Shown here: piece after piece, positions 8,513-17,244 of the stretch
Layout: each line of letters opens with the position of its first letter
Numbering within the stretch: position 1 is the first letter of the stretch
Source: Dehalococcoidia bacterium
Lineage (GTDB): Bacteria; Chloroflexota; Dehalococcoidia; Tepidiformales; Tepidiformaceae
NCBI GenBank assembly: GCA_020432045.1
Contig: JAGQHB010000075.1
Coordinates: 1-64,000 of the forward strand
DNA: 64,000 nucleotides
Direction of reading: 5' to 3'
The notes under the pieces: generated by a model
The model's input: only the letters and a program-made list of their open reading frames with translations
What the model was told of the DNA's origin: nothing
Databases searched by the model: none
Translations under genes and position numbers: made by a program

Positions 8513-9729
8513 TGCTCGCCCCGCTCATCCAGGATCGTGGCCGCTAGCAGCAGCGCTGAAATCGCATGCTGCTGATCGTCCATGCGCGTCAGGCTATCCC
8601 GGAACCAGGCCCCGTCCGCTCCCGCTGCACCTGCTTCGTCGTCGCTTTCGTACTGCCGGGCCACCAGCATGCCGGCTGTACAGACCGCCCGGTCGCCAAT
8701 CGGACCCCGGAGGTCGGCTATCCTCGGGTCGGTGCTCGCCAGCGTCCAGAGTGAGCCCAGCCCTTCTCCCCATGTCCCCATCCCCGCCGCGCGTGCCATC
8801 GGCCCTCGCACGAGCCGGGAGAAGTCGCTGTTCGTCCTCCGCGATTCCACCCGCACCAACAGCCCGAATCGACCTGCCAGCGAACGCGCATACTCGACGT
8901 GAGCGGCCCGCAGCCGCGGCGGTCCCGGCCACGCCGCGACTTCCGCGAGACCGTACGCTGCCCACTGGTCTGCCCACGGCGGGTAGTCCAGGCCTTCCGC
9001 CTCGTCTCGGTGCAGCGCGAGATAGTCTGCCGCCGCGAGCGCAGGCACATCCCAGCCTTCGCCCGGTAGCACCCGCTCGAGCAGTGCCAACGCCCAGAAG
9101 GTTTCACCCGTGTAGTACTTCGATCGTTCACCCGGCACCGGGGCCCTCGTTGAGGGGTCCCACGCCGCCAGGATCGCGCCTACTGGCTCCTGCATCGAGA
9201 CCAGGAACCGGCCCAACTGCCGCATCAGCTCGTCGTACTCCCGGTCATCCGTCGCGATCCGCCGTTGCGCCAGCCCGGCAAGCATCAGCGCGCTCGACCC
9301 GGTCTTGTACGTTTGGCCTCCCGGCTCCTTCAAGATCGCGCGGTCGTCGAAGAACGCCAGGTTTGCAATCATCCGGCCCAGTCCCGTGTCCGCCGCTTTG
9401 AGAAACCCGGGTTGCCCGGCCGCGGCCAATTGGTACAACGACATCGTCACCCCAGCGTGGCGAACCTCGTTATATCCAGGCACGTTGGCATCTTTCGCCA
9501 CGTTGTATTCGTACACATACGAGCCGTCGGCCCCCTGCGACCGTGTGATCCAACCTGCCGCCGCCAGGGCGGCCGCCATCGCTTCGTCCGCGGTGACTGC
9601 TGGACAGCGCTCGGGTGGGACAGCAAACGCCCGCAGGACGCCAGCCCCGGCGCCCCACAGCAGGATTGTCACCAGCAACCCTCGCATCACCGGGTCGAGC
9701 ATACGCGACAGCCGCCGCTGATTCGTCAC
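8509..9729 (-). CDS. secreted alpha/alpha-toroid protein (glycosidase or cyclase fold)
   Basis: This 406-residue protein has a signal peptide or anchor near residues 14-35. The rest is a series of paired helices typical of (alpha/alpha)6 toroids: GWITRSQGADGSYVYEYN, HAGVTMSLYQLA, KTGSSALMLAGLA, YYTGETFWALALLER and WADQWAAYGLAEVA. Repeats of this type occur in glycoside hydrolases, terpene cyclases and thioester-type proteins. Acidic and aromatic residues recur at the helix starts, but I cannot assign catalytic residues or a substrate. The GTG start is 7 bases after the transporter stop, and the stop overlaps the MarC start, so it sits inside the operon. Confidence 0.6.
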   Translation of the reverse strand: MTNQRRLSRMLDPVMRGLLVTILLWGAGAGVLRAFAVPPERCPAVTADEAMAAALAAAGWITRSQGADGSYVYEYNVAKDANVPGYNEVRHAGVTMSLYQLAAAGQPGFLKAADTGLGRMIANLAFFDDRAILKEPGGQTYKTGSSALMLAGLAQRRIATDDREYDELMRQLGRFLVSMQEPVGAILAAWDPSTRAPVPGERSKYYTGETFWALALLERVLPGEGWDVPALAAADYLALHRDEAEGLDYPPWADQWAAYGLAEVAAWPGPPRLRAAHVEYARSLAGRFGLLVRVESRRTNSDFSRLVRGPMARAAGMGTWGEGLGSLWTLASTDPRIADLRGPIGDRAVCTAGMLVARQYESDDEAGAAGADGAWFRDSLTRMDDQQHAISALLLAATILDERGEH

Positions 9730-9736
9730 CCCTGGC

Positions 9737-11290
9737 TTATAGCCCTGGCTGGTTCAGCGACTGGACCGTGATTAGCACCCCGGCCAGCGTCACCGCGAAT
9801 GCACTGACGATCGGCAGCGCCGTGACAATGTGCCCGAACACAGGTTTGCCCGCCAGGTGCGACAGCCCTGGCCGGTTGGAGAGGCGCTTCCCCAGTACAA
9901 CCGCGAACCCGATCGCCACCAGGACGCCCGCCAGCCCCGCGCTGAAGGCCACGATCAGCAGCATTCCGAAGAATACCTGTCCCAACGAGATCGCCGCGAG
10001 CATCACCACCAGTGCCGATGGGCAGGGGAGCAGCCCACCAGCCACACCCAGTGCGAACAGGCTCCTCCACGTCACTCCCGGCGCCTTCGATGGCATGGCG
10101 TGCGGGCTATGGTCATGCCCGTCTTCGGATTCGTCGTGCATATGTGGTATGGCCGGTGCGCTCCCGGGCATGTGCGAATGGCGCTTACCGAAAAGCCCGT
10201 GACGGTGCAGGCCATCATCGTCGTGACTGTGTGCGCGCAACGATCGCAACCGCGCCAGGAACAACGATGCCCCCATCACCACGATCAGCAGCCCTGAGCC
10301 CACGCCGAGGTAGACAAAAGCCTCCTCCGGCGCCAAGAGGTCCGAAGCCGCGATCGTGAAGAATCCCAGCGCGTAGACAGCTGCGGTATGCGTCGCAGTG
10401 ACCGTGAGTCCCAACGCCAGTGCATGCCTCGGCGTACCTCGCGATCCCACAAGGTAGGCCGCCACGACACTCTTGCCGTGGCCAGGCCCCAGTGCATGAA
10501 GCGCTCCGAACCCCACGGCCGCCAGCAGGCTCAGCAGGATGATCCCGAGCGACCGGTCGTTGTTGAGGAGCCGGCCAAGCCCGCCGTTTCCGGTTCTCTC
10601 GGCGCCGTGTTCTGCCTTGAACACGGCCGGCACAGCCGTCCCTGAAGCGGGCGCCCATGTGAACGCGACACTCGAGTCCGTCGGCGCGCCACTGGTCGCG
10701 ACCCCGCTGTAATCCCGTAATGCGTCACTTCGATCCACAAGAAGCCGCGGATCAACCGTTATCTGGCTGCCAGCCGATGGTTGCACCACCATCTCCCGCC
10801 ATCCGGGCCGGTCGGCGTAGTTAGTGTCCGAAAACCGCAAGGAAGATTCCTGCGCGCCCTCTACCTGCGCCCGCAGGACGACCGCGACGCGTAGCACATC
10901 CAGTGACGCCTGTCCGGTTCTAGCGCCCGCCGTTCGGTCTAGCATATCCAGTGCCTGTGGTATCCCGTCCACCGTCAGCACGATGTTCTTCGCCAGCCCA
11001 TCGGCGAACTCTGGAAGAAATGCGTCCAGCTCCGCCTGCGAAAGAGCACCATCTCCGTCGGCGTCAATCTGCTCTGCCATCTGGAACGTGGGTATCTCGG
11101 CGAAGTCCAGGACGTAGTGGATCACTACGACGTTCTCGTACAGCTCGAGTCGCGCGTACCGGTTGATCGTAAAGTTTCCCAGTGGGTGAGCAGCGGCTGT
11201 CTTTGCAGGCAGAGCCACCACGAGGAGCATGACTACCAGGCCCACCACGCACAGCTGGCAAGCTTTCCGTCCCGCTGCCCCCGCGATCAT
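9737..11290 (-). CDS. NicO/HupE-type nickel-cobalt efflux family transporter with EF-hand-like loop
   Basis: The protein has 517 residues and a signal sequence (about 12-34) followed by HPLGNFTINRYARLEL, the start of the extracytoplasmic domain found in many HupE/NicO proteins. Residues 76-87 form a canonical EF-hand loop (DADGDGALSQAE). The C-terminal half has six or more transmembrane helices with ALHALGPGHGKS and GLLPCPSALVV, the metal-site motifs of NicO/RcnA transporters. Between them lies a long His/Asp-rich loop with more than ten histidines, as expected for metal binding. The ATG at 11290 overlaps the TPR gene stop (ATGA) and gives the proper signal peptide; a longer frame exists but reads as noise. 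Confidence 0.83.
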   Translation of the reverse strand: MIAGAAGRKACQLCVVGLVVMLLVVALPAKTAAAHPLGNFTINRYARLELYENVVVIHYVLDFAEIPTFQMAEQIDADGDGALSQAELDAFLPEFADGLAKNIVLTVDGIPQALDMLDRTAGARTGQASLDVLRVAVVLRAQVEGAQESSLRFSDTNYADRPGWREMVVQPSAGSQITVDPRLLVDRSDALRDYSGVATSGAPTDSSVAFTWAPASGTAVPAVFKAEHGAERTGNGGLGRLLNNDRSLGIILLSLLAAVGFGALHALGPGHGKSVVAAYLVGSRGTPRHALALGLTVTATHTAAVYALGFFTIAASDLLAPEEAFVYLGVGSGLLIVVMGASLFLARLRSLRAHSHDDDGLHRHGLFGKRHSHMPGSAPAIPHMHDESEDGHDHSPHAMPSKAPGVTWRSLFALGVAGGLLPCPSALVVMLAAISLGQVFFGMLLIVAFSAGLAGVLVAIGFAVVLGKRLSNRPGLSHLAGKPVFGHIVTALPIVSAFAVTLAGVLITVQSLNQPGL

Positions 11291-12639
11291 CGTCCACCGC
11301 CCTGGACCGCAGCCCGCAGGGCGGTGATTTCCTCGTCGTAGGCTGGCACAAATCGCGCGTTCAGCATGTCCAACTCCGCAAGGAACGCGCGTGCTCCACT
11401 CGTGTCGCCTCGTGCCTGTGCGATGGCCGCAGCGTGGAAGGCGAATTGCGGATCGCGTTTCCCGGTTGCTCGCGCTATCTGGATGTGCTTCCAGGCGCCC
11501 TCCATGTCCCCCGTGCGGTAGAGAGCCCATGCGTAGGCGTCCGCTGCGGCGACAGAAGGACGCTCCTCGAACGCCTGCCGTGCCGCCGTCAGCACCTCGG
11601 CCGTCGCTCCTCCATGGTCGAGTGCGAACAGCAACGCCGTCAGGTCACCCCGGATTCCGTTCGCCGCCTCAAGGCTCGTGAGCGCGTGCACGAGCTGGAA
11701 CTGACGCTCAGCGGCCTCGATCTGGCCATCTAGCGCAAGCACATCCCCGAGGGTCCCCACATAGTCGATGTACGGCGCGATCGTGACCGCCTGATTCAAG
11801 TACTGCGCCGCGGCCGGCCAATCTCCTCGAGCCGCCGCCACCTTGCCTCGGCCTGCGAGTGCGTGCGGGTAATCAGGAAATGCCTCCAGCGCCCTCGCAA
11901 GAGATGCTTCAGCGCGGTCGAGGTCGCCGAGCACGAAATACAGGTGCCCGAGCTGCACGCTCGCCCACGCGGCCGGCTCCGGTTTCATCTCGCTGTCGAT
12001 CGCAGCCGTCCAAAACTGTTCAGCGAGATCCGTGTTACCCCGGACCTCCGCAACACTCGCGAGGCGCGAAAAGGCTGCGGGCCCGGGTGCCTTGTCCAGC
12101 ACCACGCGGTAGGCGCTGTCGGCCTCGTCGTAGCGGCCCATGGCAAATAGCGCATCCCCGAGGATTGCATGCGCATCTGCGAGGGTCGGCCGTTGGACCA
12201 TGGCTTCCCGGGCGAGTTCCTCTGCTCCACTGAAGTCGTGCTGCACGAGCCGGACGCTCGCCAGCGCCACGATGCTGCTGTAGTTCCCGGGCGCCGCACC
12301 CGTCGAGTGGACCGCCGCGACCTCAGCCCGGCCGATGTCCGCGACGTCTCCGCGTTCGCGGTATCGCTGCAGATAGAGCGAGACCAGCCGGTTGTAGCTC
12401 AGGCTATCCCGCGTCTCGACGACGCGTCCTTCGAAGAACGCGATGTCCGCGTCTCTGGTTGCTGCGTAGTCCGGCCCGGCGGCCGCGATGGGCGGACGAG
12501 ATACTTCGCCGCCCCCGCCCATCGCGTTCCGCACCAACAGGAACGCGGCGAGCGCGAACAGGACCATCGGTACATGCATCGTGGTGGCGGTCCACCAGCG
12601 TGAATGGCCAACCCCGAACATCGCTCGCGCGCGTTCCAT
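11287..12639 (-). CDS. membrane-anchored TPR repeat protein
   Basis: This 450-residue protein has an N-terminal transmembrane segment (about 20-40) and then successive tetratricopeptide repeats to the end, for example AHAILGDALFAMGRYDEADSA, SVQLGHLYFVLGDLDRAEAS and AYAWALYRTGDMEGAWKHI. TPR arrays form protein-binding superhelices; here the array should be extracytoplasmic. An AAAGGAG site precedes the ATG, 6 bases after the DUF4331 stop. Its stop overlaps the NicO start. The position between a secreted DUF4331 protein and a transporter suggests it bridges or assembles them, which is inference. Confidence 0.8.
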   Translation of the reverse strand: MERARAMFGVGHSRWWTATTMHVPMVLFALAAFLLVRNAMGGGGEVSRPPIAAAGPDYAATRDADIAFFEGRVVETRDSLSYNRLVSLYLQRYRERGDVADIGRAEVAAVHSTGAAPGNYSSIVALASVRLVQHDFSGAEELAREAMVQRPTLADAHAILGDALFAMGRYDEADSAYRVVLDKAPGPAAFSRLASVAEVRGNTDLAEQFWTAAIDSEMKPEPAAWASVQLGHLYFVLGDLDRAEASLARALEAFPDYPHALAGRGKVAAARGDWPAAAQYLNQAVTIAPYIDYVGTLGDVLALDGQIEAAERQFQLVHALTSLEAANGIRGDLTALLFALDHGGATAEVLTAARQAFEERPSVAAADAYAWALYRTGDMEGAWKHIQIARATGKRDPQFAFHAAAIAQARGDTSGARAFLAELDMLNARFVPAYDEEITALRAAVQGGGR

Positions 12640-12645
12640 CGTTCG

Positions 12646-13845
12646 TTAGCTCCTTTCACCATCCGGCCGGCGTCGCTGCACCACACCCGCCGCTGCGAGC
12701 AGTGCGCCTGCTGCAATCAGGCCCGCCGGGAGCGTCCAGCCGGGGCCGCCGCCCTCGTTCGAGGCCTGGTCCAGGCCGGAACCGGTGTTCGGAGCACCCG
12801 GCGCCGTTGCGCCATGAGGTGCCGCAAGGTACGGGAACGTCGATCCAAACGCCTTGTCGTTGGCGTCCACGCCGTCCCCAATCGTCGTGCTCCCAGTAAT
12901 CGCCTGGAGCGAAATGTCGATGACGTCGTCCGCCAGGCCGCGCCCGTTCAGGTAGCCGGCTGGCTTCGTGACATCAACCGTCAGGATGTCCGGCAGCAGG
13001 ATGCCCGCCAGTGCGTCGGTCGCCGGGCTGGCCAGCGAATCAAGTGCCGCCTTCACTTCATCGGTGTAGATGGCCGCGTCGCGGTCAGGGTTGTTGCTGT
13101 TGAAAGCATCTTTCTGGCCCGCTGGGATGAATACCGTATTGATCGCGGGCCGGCCCATTCGGTCGATCTGTTCCCACGTCCCCGCCGCGTTCTTCTTCGT
13201 CGTGGCGGCCCACACGCCGATCTGGCCATTCGGTGCAGCAGCGCTGATCACCGACTTCGGGATTTCGACGACGATCGCGGTCACATTCGTGCCCTTGAAT
13301 GTGTCGACACCCGTAAATTTCAACCCAGCCTGGAACCCTGCCAGGTCGAAGAAGAATGGGTCATCGCGAGGCCCGATGTAGAGCTTCGCTCCCGCCGCAT
13401 TCGTGACAGTCGTTACGGCCGAACCGGCGCTCGTCTTACCCGCTGGATGCGGAGTATCGATGGCGCGGTCGTGCGTGACAGCGTTCGCGTTCACAGCGTC
13501 GCCCCAGGCGATATCCTGTACGGCGCCAGAACCGGAAACCCAGATCTTGCCCGCGACGTCTGCAACGGCGTCACCGTTCGTATCGAACTTCAGGATGTAC
13601 GTGGCCTCCCGGTCCAACCTCAGAGCTCCGGTACTCGCTGGACTGGTCAGCGGGTTTACCGTCATAGCCACCACGAGGTTGCCCCCGTTTGCCGTGAACG
13701 CGTACAGGTCGTTGATGTCCAGTGCCGGGCTTCCCTGTGCAAGCGGTGCGTCGCGGTGGTCCGCTCCGAGCGCGGGTATCGCGCCGAAACTACCCACCGC
13801 GACGGCTGCCGCACCGAGGGCCAGCGTTGCTTTGCGAAGTCGCAT
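12646..13845 (-). CDS. DUF4331 family secreted protein with C-terminal membrane anchor
   Basis: This 399-residue exported protein has a signal peptide ending near residue 27, then ADHRDAP, the short His/Asp element that opens DUF4331 proteins, and ALDINDLYAF, with the family's paired aromatic and acidic residues. A later block has RMGRPAINTVFIP. The end is Gly-rich, then a transmembrane helix (about 365-390) and an Arg tail, resembling a surface anchor, though no LPXTG is present. The function of DUF4331 is not established. It is the first gene of the operon and has an AAGGAGA ribosome binding site. Confidence 0.8.
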   Translation of the reverse strand: MRLRKATLALGAAAVAVGSFGAIPALGADHRDAPLAQGSPALDINDLYAFTANGGNLVVAMTVNPLTSPASTGALRLDREATYILKFDTNGDAVADVAGKIWVSGSGAVQDIAWGDAVNANAVTHDRAIDTPHPAGKTSAGSAVTTVTNAAGAKLYIGPRDDPFFFDLAGFQAGLKFTGVDTFKGTNVTAIVVEIPKSVISAAAPNGQIGVWAATTKKNAAGTWEQIDRMGRPAINTVFIPAGQKDAFNSNNPDRDAAIYTDEVKAALDSLASPATDALAGILLPDILTVDVTKPAGYLNGRGLADDVIDISLQAITGSTTIGDGVDANDKAFGSTFPYLAAPHGATAPGAPNTGSGLDQASNEGGGPGWTLPAGLIAAGALLAAAGVVQRRRPDGERS

Positions 13846-13989
13846 CTGATTCTCCTTGTGCTGCGTCGGCCTCGCGCGCGGCCGCGTCCTCCCTCCATAC
13901 GGTCACGGCCTCGCTCCTGATCACTGGCCTGGTTCGAATGTCTTGACTCCTTCGTTGCCGCTTCGCCCTCACGCGCGACAATCCAAACC

Positions 13990-14628
13990 ATGAGCCTGTC
14001 TCGAATCGCCTCTTTCGGCCTCCCGCTGCTTGCCGTGTTCGCTTTCGCCGCCTGTGGTGGCGGCGATTCCTCCTCCTCCGCCTCTGTAAGCCCATCTCCG
14101 TCGGTTTCCGCATCGCCGGGCCGGTCGCCTTCACCATTTGCCTCCGCGTCCGCCTCGCCCGGCTCGAAGTCGGCCACGCCGGCGGCATCGGCCTCGCCAT
14201 CCGGCTCAGCCACGGCCACGGCGAGCACCACGACTAGTCCTGGTTCAGCTACGGCAACCGCGACGGCTGCACCCGCTACGTCCGCTGCGCCGGCCGCTCC
14301 CAGGGGCCCGTTGCCGACCGCCGCCGCCAGCTACTGCGACACGATCGGCCCCAACTCGCCGCCCAACAGCGTCCTCGGAATCCTGAGAATCGACGGCAAG
14401 GATGTGCCTGCTGGGACCCCCGTTCAGGTAGCGTTCGATGGAATCCCCGGACCCGCCGAGTACACACGCGCGGCCGGTGGCTATCGTGTCGATTTCGGCA
14501 CCTCCAGCACCACGGGCTGCCCCAATAAGAACGGCGCGAAGATCACCGTTATCGTCGAAGGCAAGACCTATGACATCGGTGCCACTGTCGGCTCACTCCC
14601 CGCCGTGCGCTTCGATATCGACGATTGA
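13990..14628 (+). CDS. lipoprotein with Ser/Ala/Pro-rich linker and small beta domain
   Basis: This 212-residue protein has a lipoprotein signal (hydrophobic stretch then AFAAC; lipid-modified Cys near residue 22). About 80 residues of low-complexity Ser/Ala/Pro/Thr spacer follow, then a C-terminal domain of about 100 residues. That domain opens with LRIDGKDVPAGTPVQVAFDG and contains a Cys pair. The same pattern, G-x-V-x-I-x-G-x-x-V-P-x-G-T followed by a DG turn, occurs in the secreted protein at 34243, so the two share a domain I cannot name. GACAAT lies 7 bases before the ATG as a possible leaderless -10 element. Confidence 0.7.
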   Translation: MSLSRIASFGLPLLAVFAFAACGGGDSSSSASVSPSPSVSASPGRSPSPFASASASPGSKSATPAASASPSGSATATASTTTSPGSATATATAAPATSAAPAAPRGPLPTAAASYCDTIGPNSPPNSVLGILRIDGKDVPAGTPVQVAFDGIPGPAEYTRAAGGYRVDFGTSSTTGCPNKNGAKITVIVEGKTYDIGATVGSLPAVRFDIDD

Positions 14629-14649
14629 GGCGCGTGCCGCTGCCCGCCC

Positions 14650-14655
14650 TATACT
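14650..14655 (+). promoter_or_regulatory. -10 hexamer TATACT, likely leaderless promoter of purQ
   Basis: TATACT ends 7 bases before the purQ ATG, in the short gap after the lipoprotein gene. Confidence 0.5.
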
Positions 14656-14662
14656 TGCCTTG

Positions 14663-15364
14663 ATGCGATTCGCGATCATCCGCTTCCCTGGCACCTGGAG
14701 TGACCGTGACACTCACCACGTCCTTCACACAGTGCTCGGCCAACAGGCAGACATTCTCTGGCACCGTGAGACCGACCTCTCTGCCTACGACGCCGTCGTC
14801 CTCCCCGGGGGCTTTTCCTACGGCGACTTCCTTCGTTGCGGTGCCATCGCGCGCTTCTCGCCTGTGATGGAAGAGGTCGTCCGCGTCGCGAAAAAGGGCG
14901 TCCCCGTCATCGGCATCTGCAACGGATTCCAGGTCCTCTGCGAAAGCGGACTCCTGCCCGGCGCCCTGATGCGGAACGACAGCCTCCAGTTCCGCTGCGA
15001 ATGGACGCACCTTCGCCGCGAGGGAGGCAACACCCCGTGGGCATCCAAACTCTCCACCGGTGATGTGATTCGTGTCCCGATCAGCCACGGTGAAGGCAAC
15101 TACTTCGCTGACGTAGAGACCCGCGAACGCCTTGAGGATGACGGTCGCGTCATCTTCCGCTACTGCGACGGATCAGGGCTCGTCACGCCCGAATCCAATC
15201 CCAACGGCAGCGTTGGCAACATCGCCGGCATCATCAACGCGAAGGGCAACGTCCTCGGCATGATGCCTCACCCCGAACGTGCCGGTGAAACCCTCACTGG
15301 CGGCACCGACGGCAACATCCTCTGGCAGTCCGTTATCGAGTCCTCGTTGACAATGGTGGTATAA
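14663..15364 (+). CDS. purQ: phosphoribosylformylglycinamidine synthase subunit PurQ
   Basis: This is the glutaminase subunit that feeds ammonia to PurL in the fourth step of purine synthesis. It has 233 residues, the normal size. It begins with MRFAIIRFPGTWSDRD, has LPGGFSYGDFLRCGAIA, the nucleophile elbow GICNGFQVL with the catalytic Cys, and MMPHPE near the end for the His/Glu of the triad. The frame extends upstream, but ATG 14663 matches the family N-terminus and has a -10 element just in front. PurL follows after two DUF4389 genes; the third subunit, PurS, is not in this window. Confidence 0.95.
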   Translation: MRFAIIRFPGTWSDRDTHHVLHTVLGQQADILWHRETDLSAYDAVVLPGGFSYGDFLRCGAIARFSPVMEEVVRVAKKGVPVIGICNGFQVLCESGLLPGALMRNDSLQFRCEWTHLRREGGNTPWASKLSTGDVIRVPISHGEGNYFADVETRERLEDDGRVIFRYCDGSGLVTPESNPNGSVGNIAGIINAKGNVLGMMPHPERAGETLTGGTDGNILWQSVIESSLTMVV

Positions 15365-15399
15365 CTCCCCTTAAGCACCCCGCTTGAGGAGTTCCGCCT

Positions 15400-15984
15400 T
15401 TGAGTAGCGCCCCCGCGTTCTACCCGATCACACTGGATATCGCGCCGCCCGCACCCCAGAGCCGCCTGACGGTCTTCTTCAGGATCCTGATGGTCATCCC
15501 CCATGAGATCATCCTCTACTTTCTGCAGATTGCCGGCCAGGTCATCACGCTCATCGCATGGTTTGCGATTCTCTTCACCGGGAAGTACCCGGCCGGCATG
15601 TATGGGTTCGTTGTGGGCTATCTGAGGTGGTCAACACGTGTCGGCGCCTACTCGGCGCTCCTAACCGGCGTCTATCCGCCATTCGCCCTTGATGAGGCGG
15701 TAGCCTATCCAGTCCGGGTAGGTGTCCAGCCCCAGTTGGAAGGACGTAACCGGCTCACCGTGTTTTTCCGCCTGCTCATGGTGATCCCGCACGTGATCGT
15801 CCTCGCGCTGGTGAGCATCGTGGCGGCATTGGCACTCATCGCCGGCTGGTTTGTCGCGCTGTTCACGGGAATCGTGCCCGAAGGTATTCATAACTTCGTT
15901 GCCGGCGTCTCACGTTGGAGCGTTCGCGTGAACGGATACGCCCTTCTCCTGACCGACGAATACCCTCCGTTCAGCATGAGTTAG
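15400..15984 (+). CDS. DUF4389 membrane protein
   Basis: This 194-residue protein has four predicted transmembrane segments arranged as two similar halves: each has FFR(I/L)LMVIPH followed by a hydrophobic helix, W-F-x-A/x-LFTG and then RWS-x-R-x-x-x-Y. This internal duplication is the DUF4389 pattern. The start is TTG at 15400 with GAGGAG nine bases upstream; that site lies in the 3' arm of a weak 7-bp hairpin (CTTAAGC with GCTTGAG), so initiation may be damped. It is 35 bases after purQ and 12 bases before a second DUF4389 gene. The role is unknown. Confidence 0.75.
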   Translation: MSSAPAFYPITLDIAPPAPQSRLTVFFRILMVIPHEIILYFLQIAGQVITLIAWFAILFTGKYPAGMYGFVVGYLRWSTRVGAYSALLTGVYPPFALDEAVAYPVRVGVQPQLEGRNRLTVFFRLLMVIPHVIVLALVSIVAALALIAGWFVALFTGIVPEGIHNFVAGVSRWSVRVNGYALLLTDEYPPFSMS

Positions 15985-15996
15985 TATCCCCACCGC

Positions 15997-17205
15997 ATGA
16001 CCTCTGACGACCAGCCCCCGGGTACGGGTACGTTGCTCGCCGCCTCCCCGTGGCCGCCGCCCCCGCCCCGCAACGACCGCTACCCCATGCTGTTCGATGT
16101 AGCCTATCCCGGCTCCCTCAGCCGCTGGAAAACTGCGCTCCGGCTCCCCCTGCTGCTACCGTTTCTGATACTCGCGTACCCGCTCTCTTTGCTTCTGCAG
16201 GGGGCGCTCGGCATCGGCTGGATGGCCGTCCTCGCCCGGCGAACATATCCCCAGTGGCTCTTCGCGGGCCTTTCTGGCGCCTTCGCATTTGTCGCCCGTA
16301 TCGATGCGTACCTGCTTCTGCTCACTGACCGCTACCCGTCCTTCAACCCTGGCAGCTCACCTGTCACGCTTGTGTATGCGGACCCTCCCGACGGCCGCCT
16401 CAGTCGCTGGCGCGTCCTCCTCTGGAAGTTCGCGCTTCTCATCCCGCACCTTTTCGTCCTCGCATTTCTCGGAATTGCCGTCGCGGTCGTCACGATGCTC
16501 GCCTGGTTCGCCATCCTCTTTACCGGCAACTATCCACGTGGCCTCTTTGGCTTCGTCACCGGCGTCGAGCGTTGGCGGTTCCGGACAACGGGCTACTTCG
16601 CCTCGTTCAATGATCGCCTCCCGCCGTTTTCCCTTGCTGCCGAAGCCGGCCCCGCTTCGAACGCCACCGCTGTTGTATGCGCCGTCCTTGGGCTCCTCGC
16701 ATTGGGTGGTTCCACTGGCCTGTTCGCGGCCGCTGCCGCGACCCTCAACAACCGGCACACGCTGGATATTGACTATGCCGCGCTGCAACGGGCAGGCGAT
16801 AGCGACAGCGGCTGGACCGTCTTCGATGACTCGGCCGGCGGGCGCACGTTCTCGGTCACGCTGGTTTCTGTCGCGGACCCGGACGACGGTACCTCCAGGG
16901 CCCTCGGGATTGATGACAATCTTCGGGCCGTTACGTTCCAGATGGTCTACTGGAACCTCACCGGCGTCGATCGTCAGCTCCTCGCTGCCTCAGCTCGTCT
17001 CAAGTTCGCGAGCTCGTCCGGAAACGGCTCGACTGCCGCCATCTTTGCCTTGGCTGACGGCGTCCCTGCCCCGGTGCACCTCGACGACAGCGTCCAGTCG
17101 ACCGTCCGGTTCACGTTCGTCATTCCGTTTGACGCCGATCCCACAGAGCTGCTGATTGACCCGCCCTGGTCCAACTTCCGTGGGATTCGCTTCCGTTTCG
17201 GCTAA
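15997..17205 (+). CDS. DUF4389 membrane protein with C-terminal extracytoplasmic domain
   Basis: This 402-residue protein has two DUF4389-like units (around SRWKTALRLPLLLPF and SRWRVLLWKFALLIPH) in the first 215 residues. A fifth transmembrane helix follows near 225-250, then a soluble domain of about 150 residues with beta-rich composition. That tail resembles a small immunoglobulin-like ligand domain, but I see no specific motif. It is in the same direction as purQ and the first DUF4389 gene and 39 bases ahead of purL. Why it lies between purine genes is unclear. Confidence 0.7.
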   Translation: MTSDDQPPGTGTLLAASPWPPPPPRNDRYPMLFDVAYPGSLSRWKTALRLPLLLPFLILAYPLSLLLQGALGIGWMAVLARRTYPQWLFAGLSGAFAFVARIDAYLLLLTDRYPSFNPGSSPVTLVYADPPDGRLSRWRVLLWKFALLIPHLFVLAFLGIAVAVVTMLAWFAILFTGNYPRGLFGFVTGVERWRFRTTGYFASFNDRLPPFSLAAEAGPASNATAVVCAVLGLLALGGSTGLFAAAAATLNNRHTLDIDYAALQRAGDSDSGWTVFDDSAGGRTFSVTLVSVADPDDGTSRALGIDDNLRAVTFQMVYWNLTGVDRQLLAASARLKFASSSGNGSTAAIFALADGVPAPVHLDDSVQSTVRFTFVIPFDADPTELLIDPPWSNFRGIRFRFG

Positions 17206-17232
17206 ATCCTGTCGCCTGTCCCGGACGGGCGC

Positions 17233-17238
17233 TACGCT
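17233..17238 (+). promoter_or_regulatory. -10 hexamer TACGCT, likely leaderless promoter of purL
   Basis: TACGCT ends 6 bases before the purL ATG, suggesting purL has its own promoter despite following purQ and the DUF4389 genes. Confidence 0.4.
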
Positions 17239-17244
17239 TCGCTT

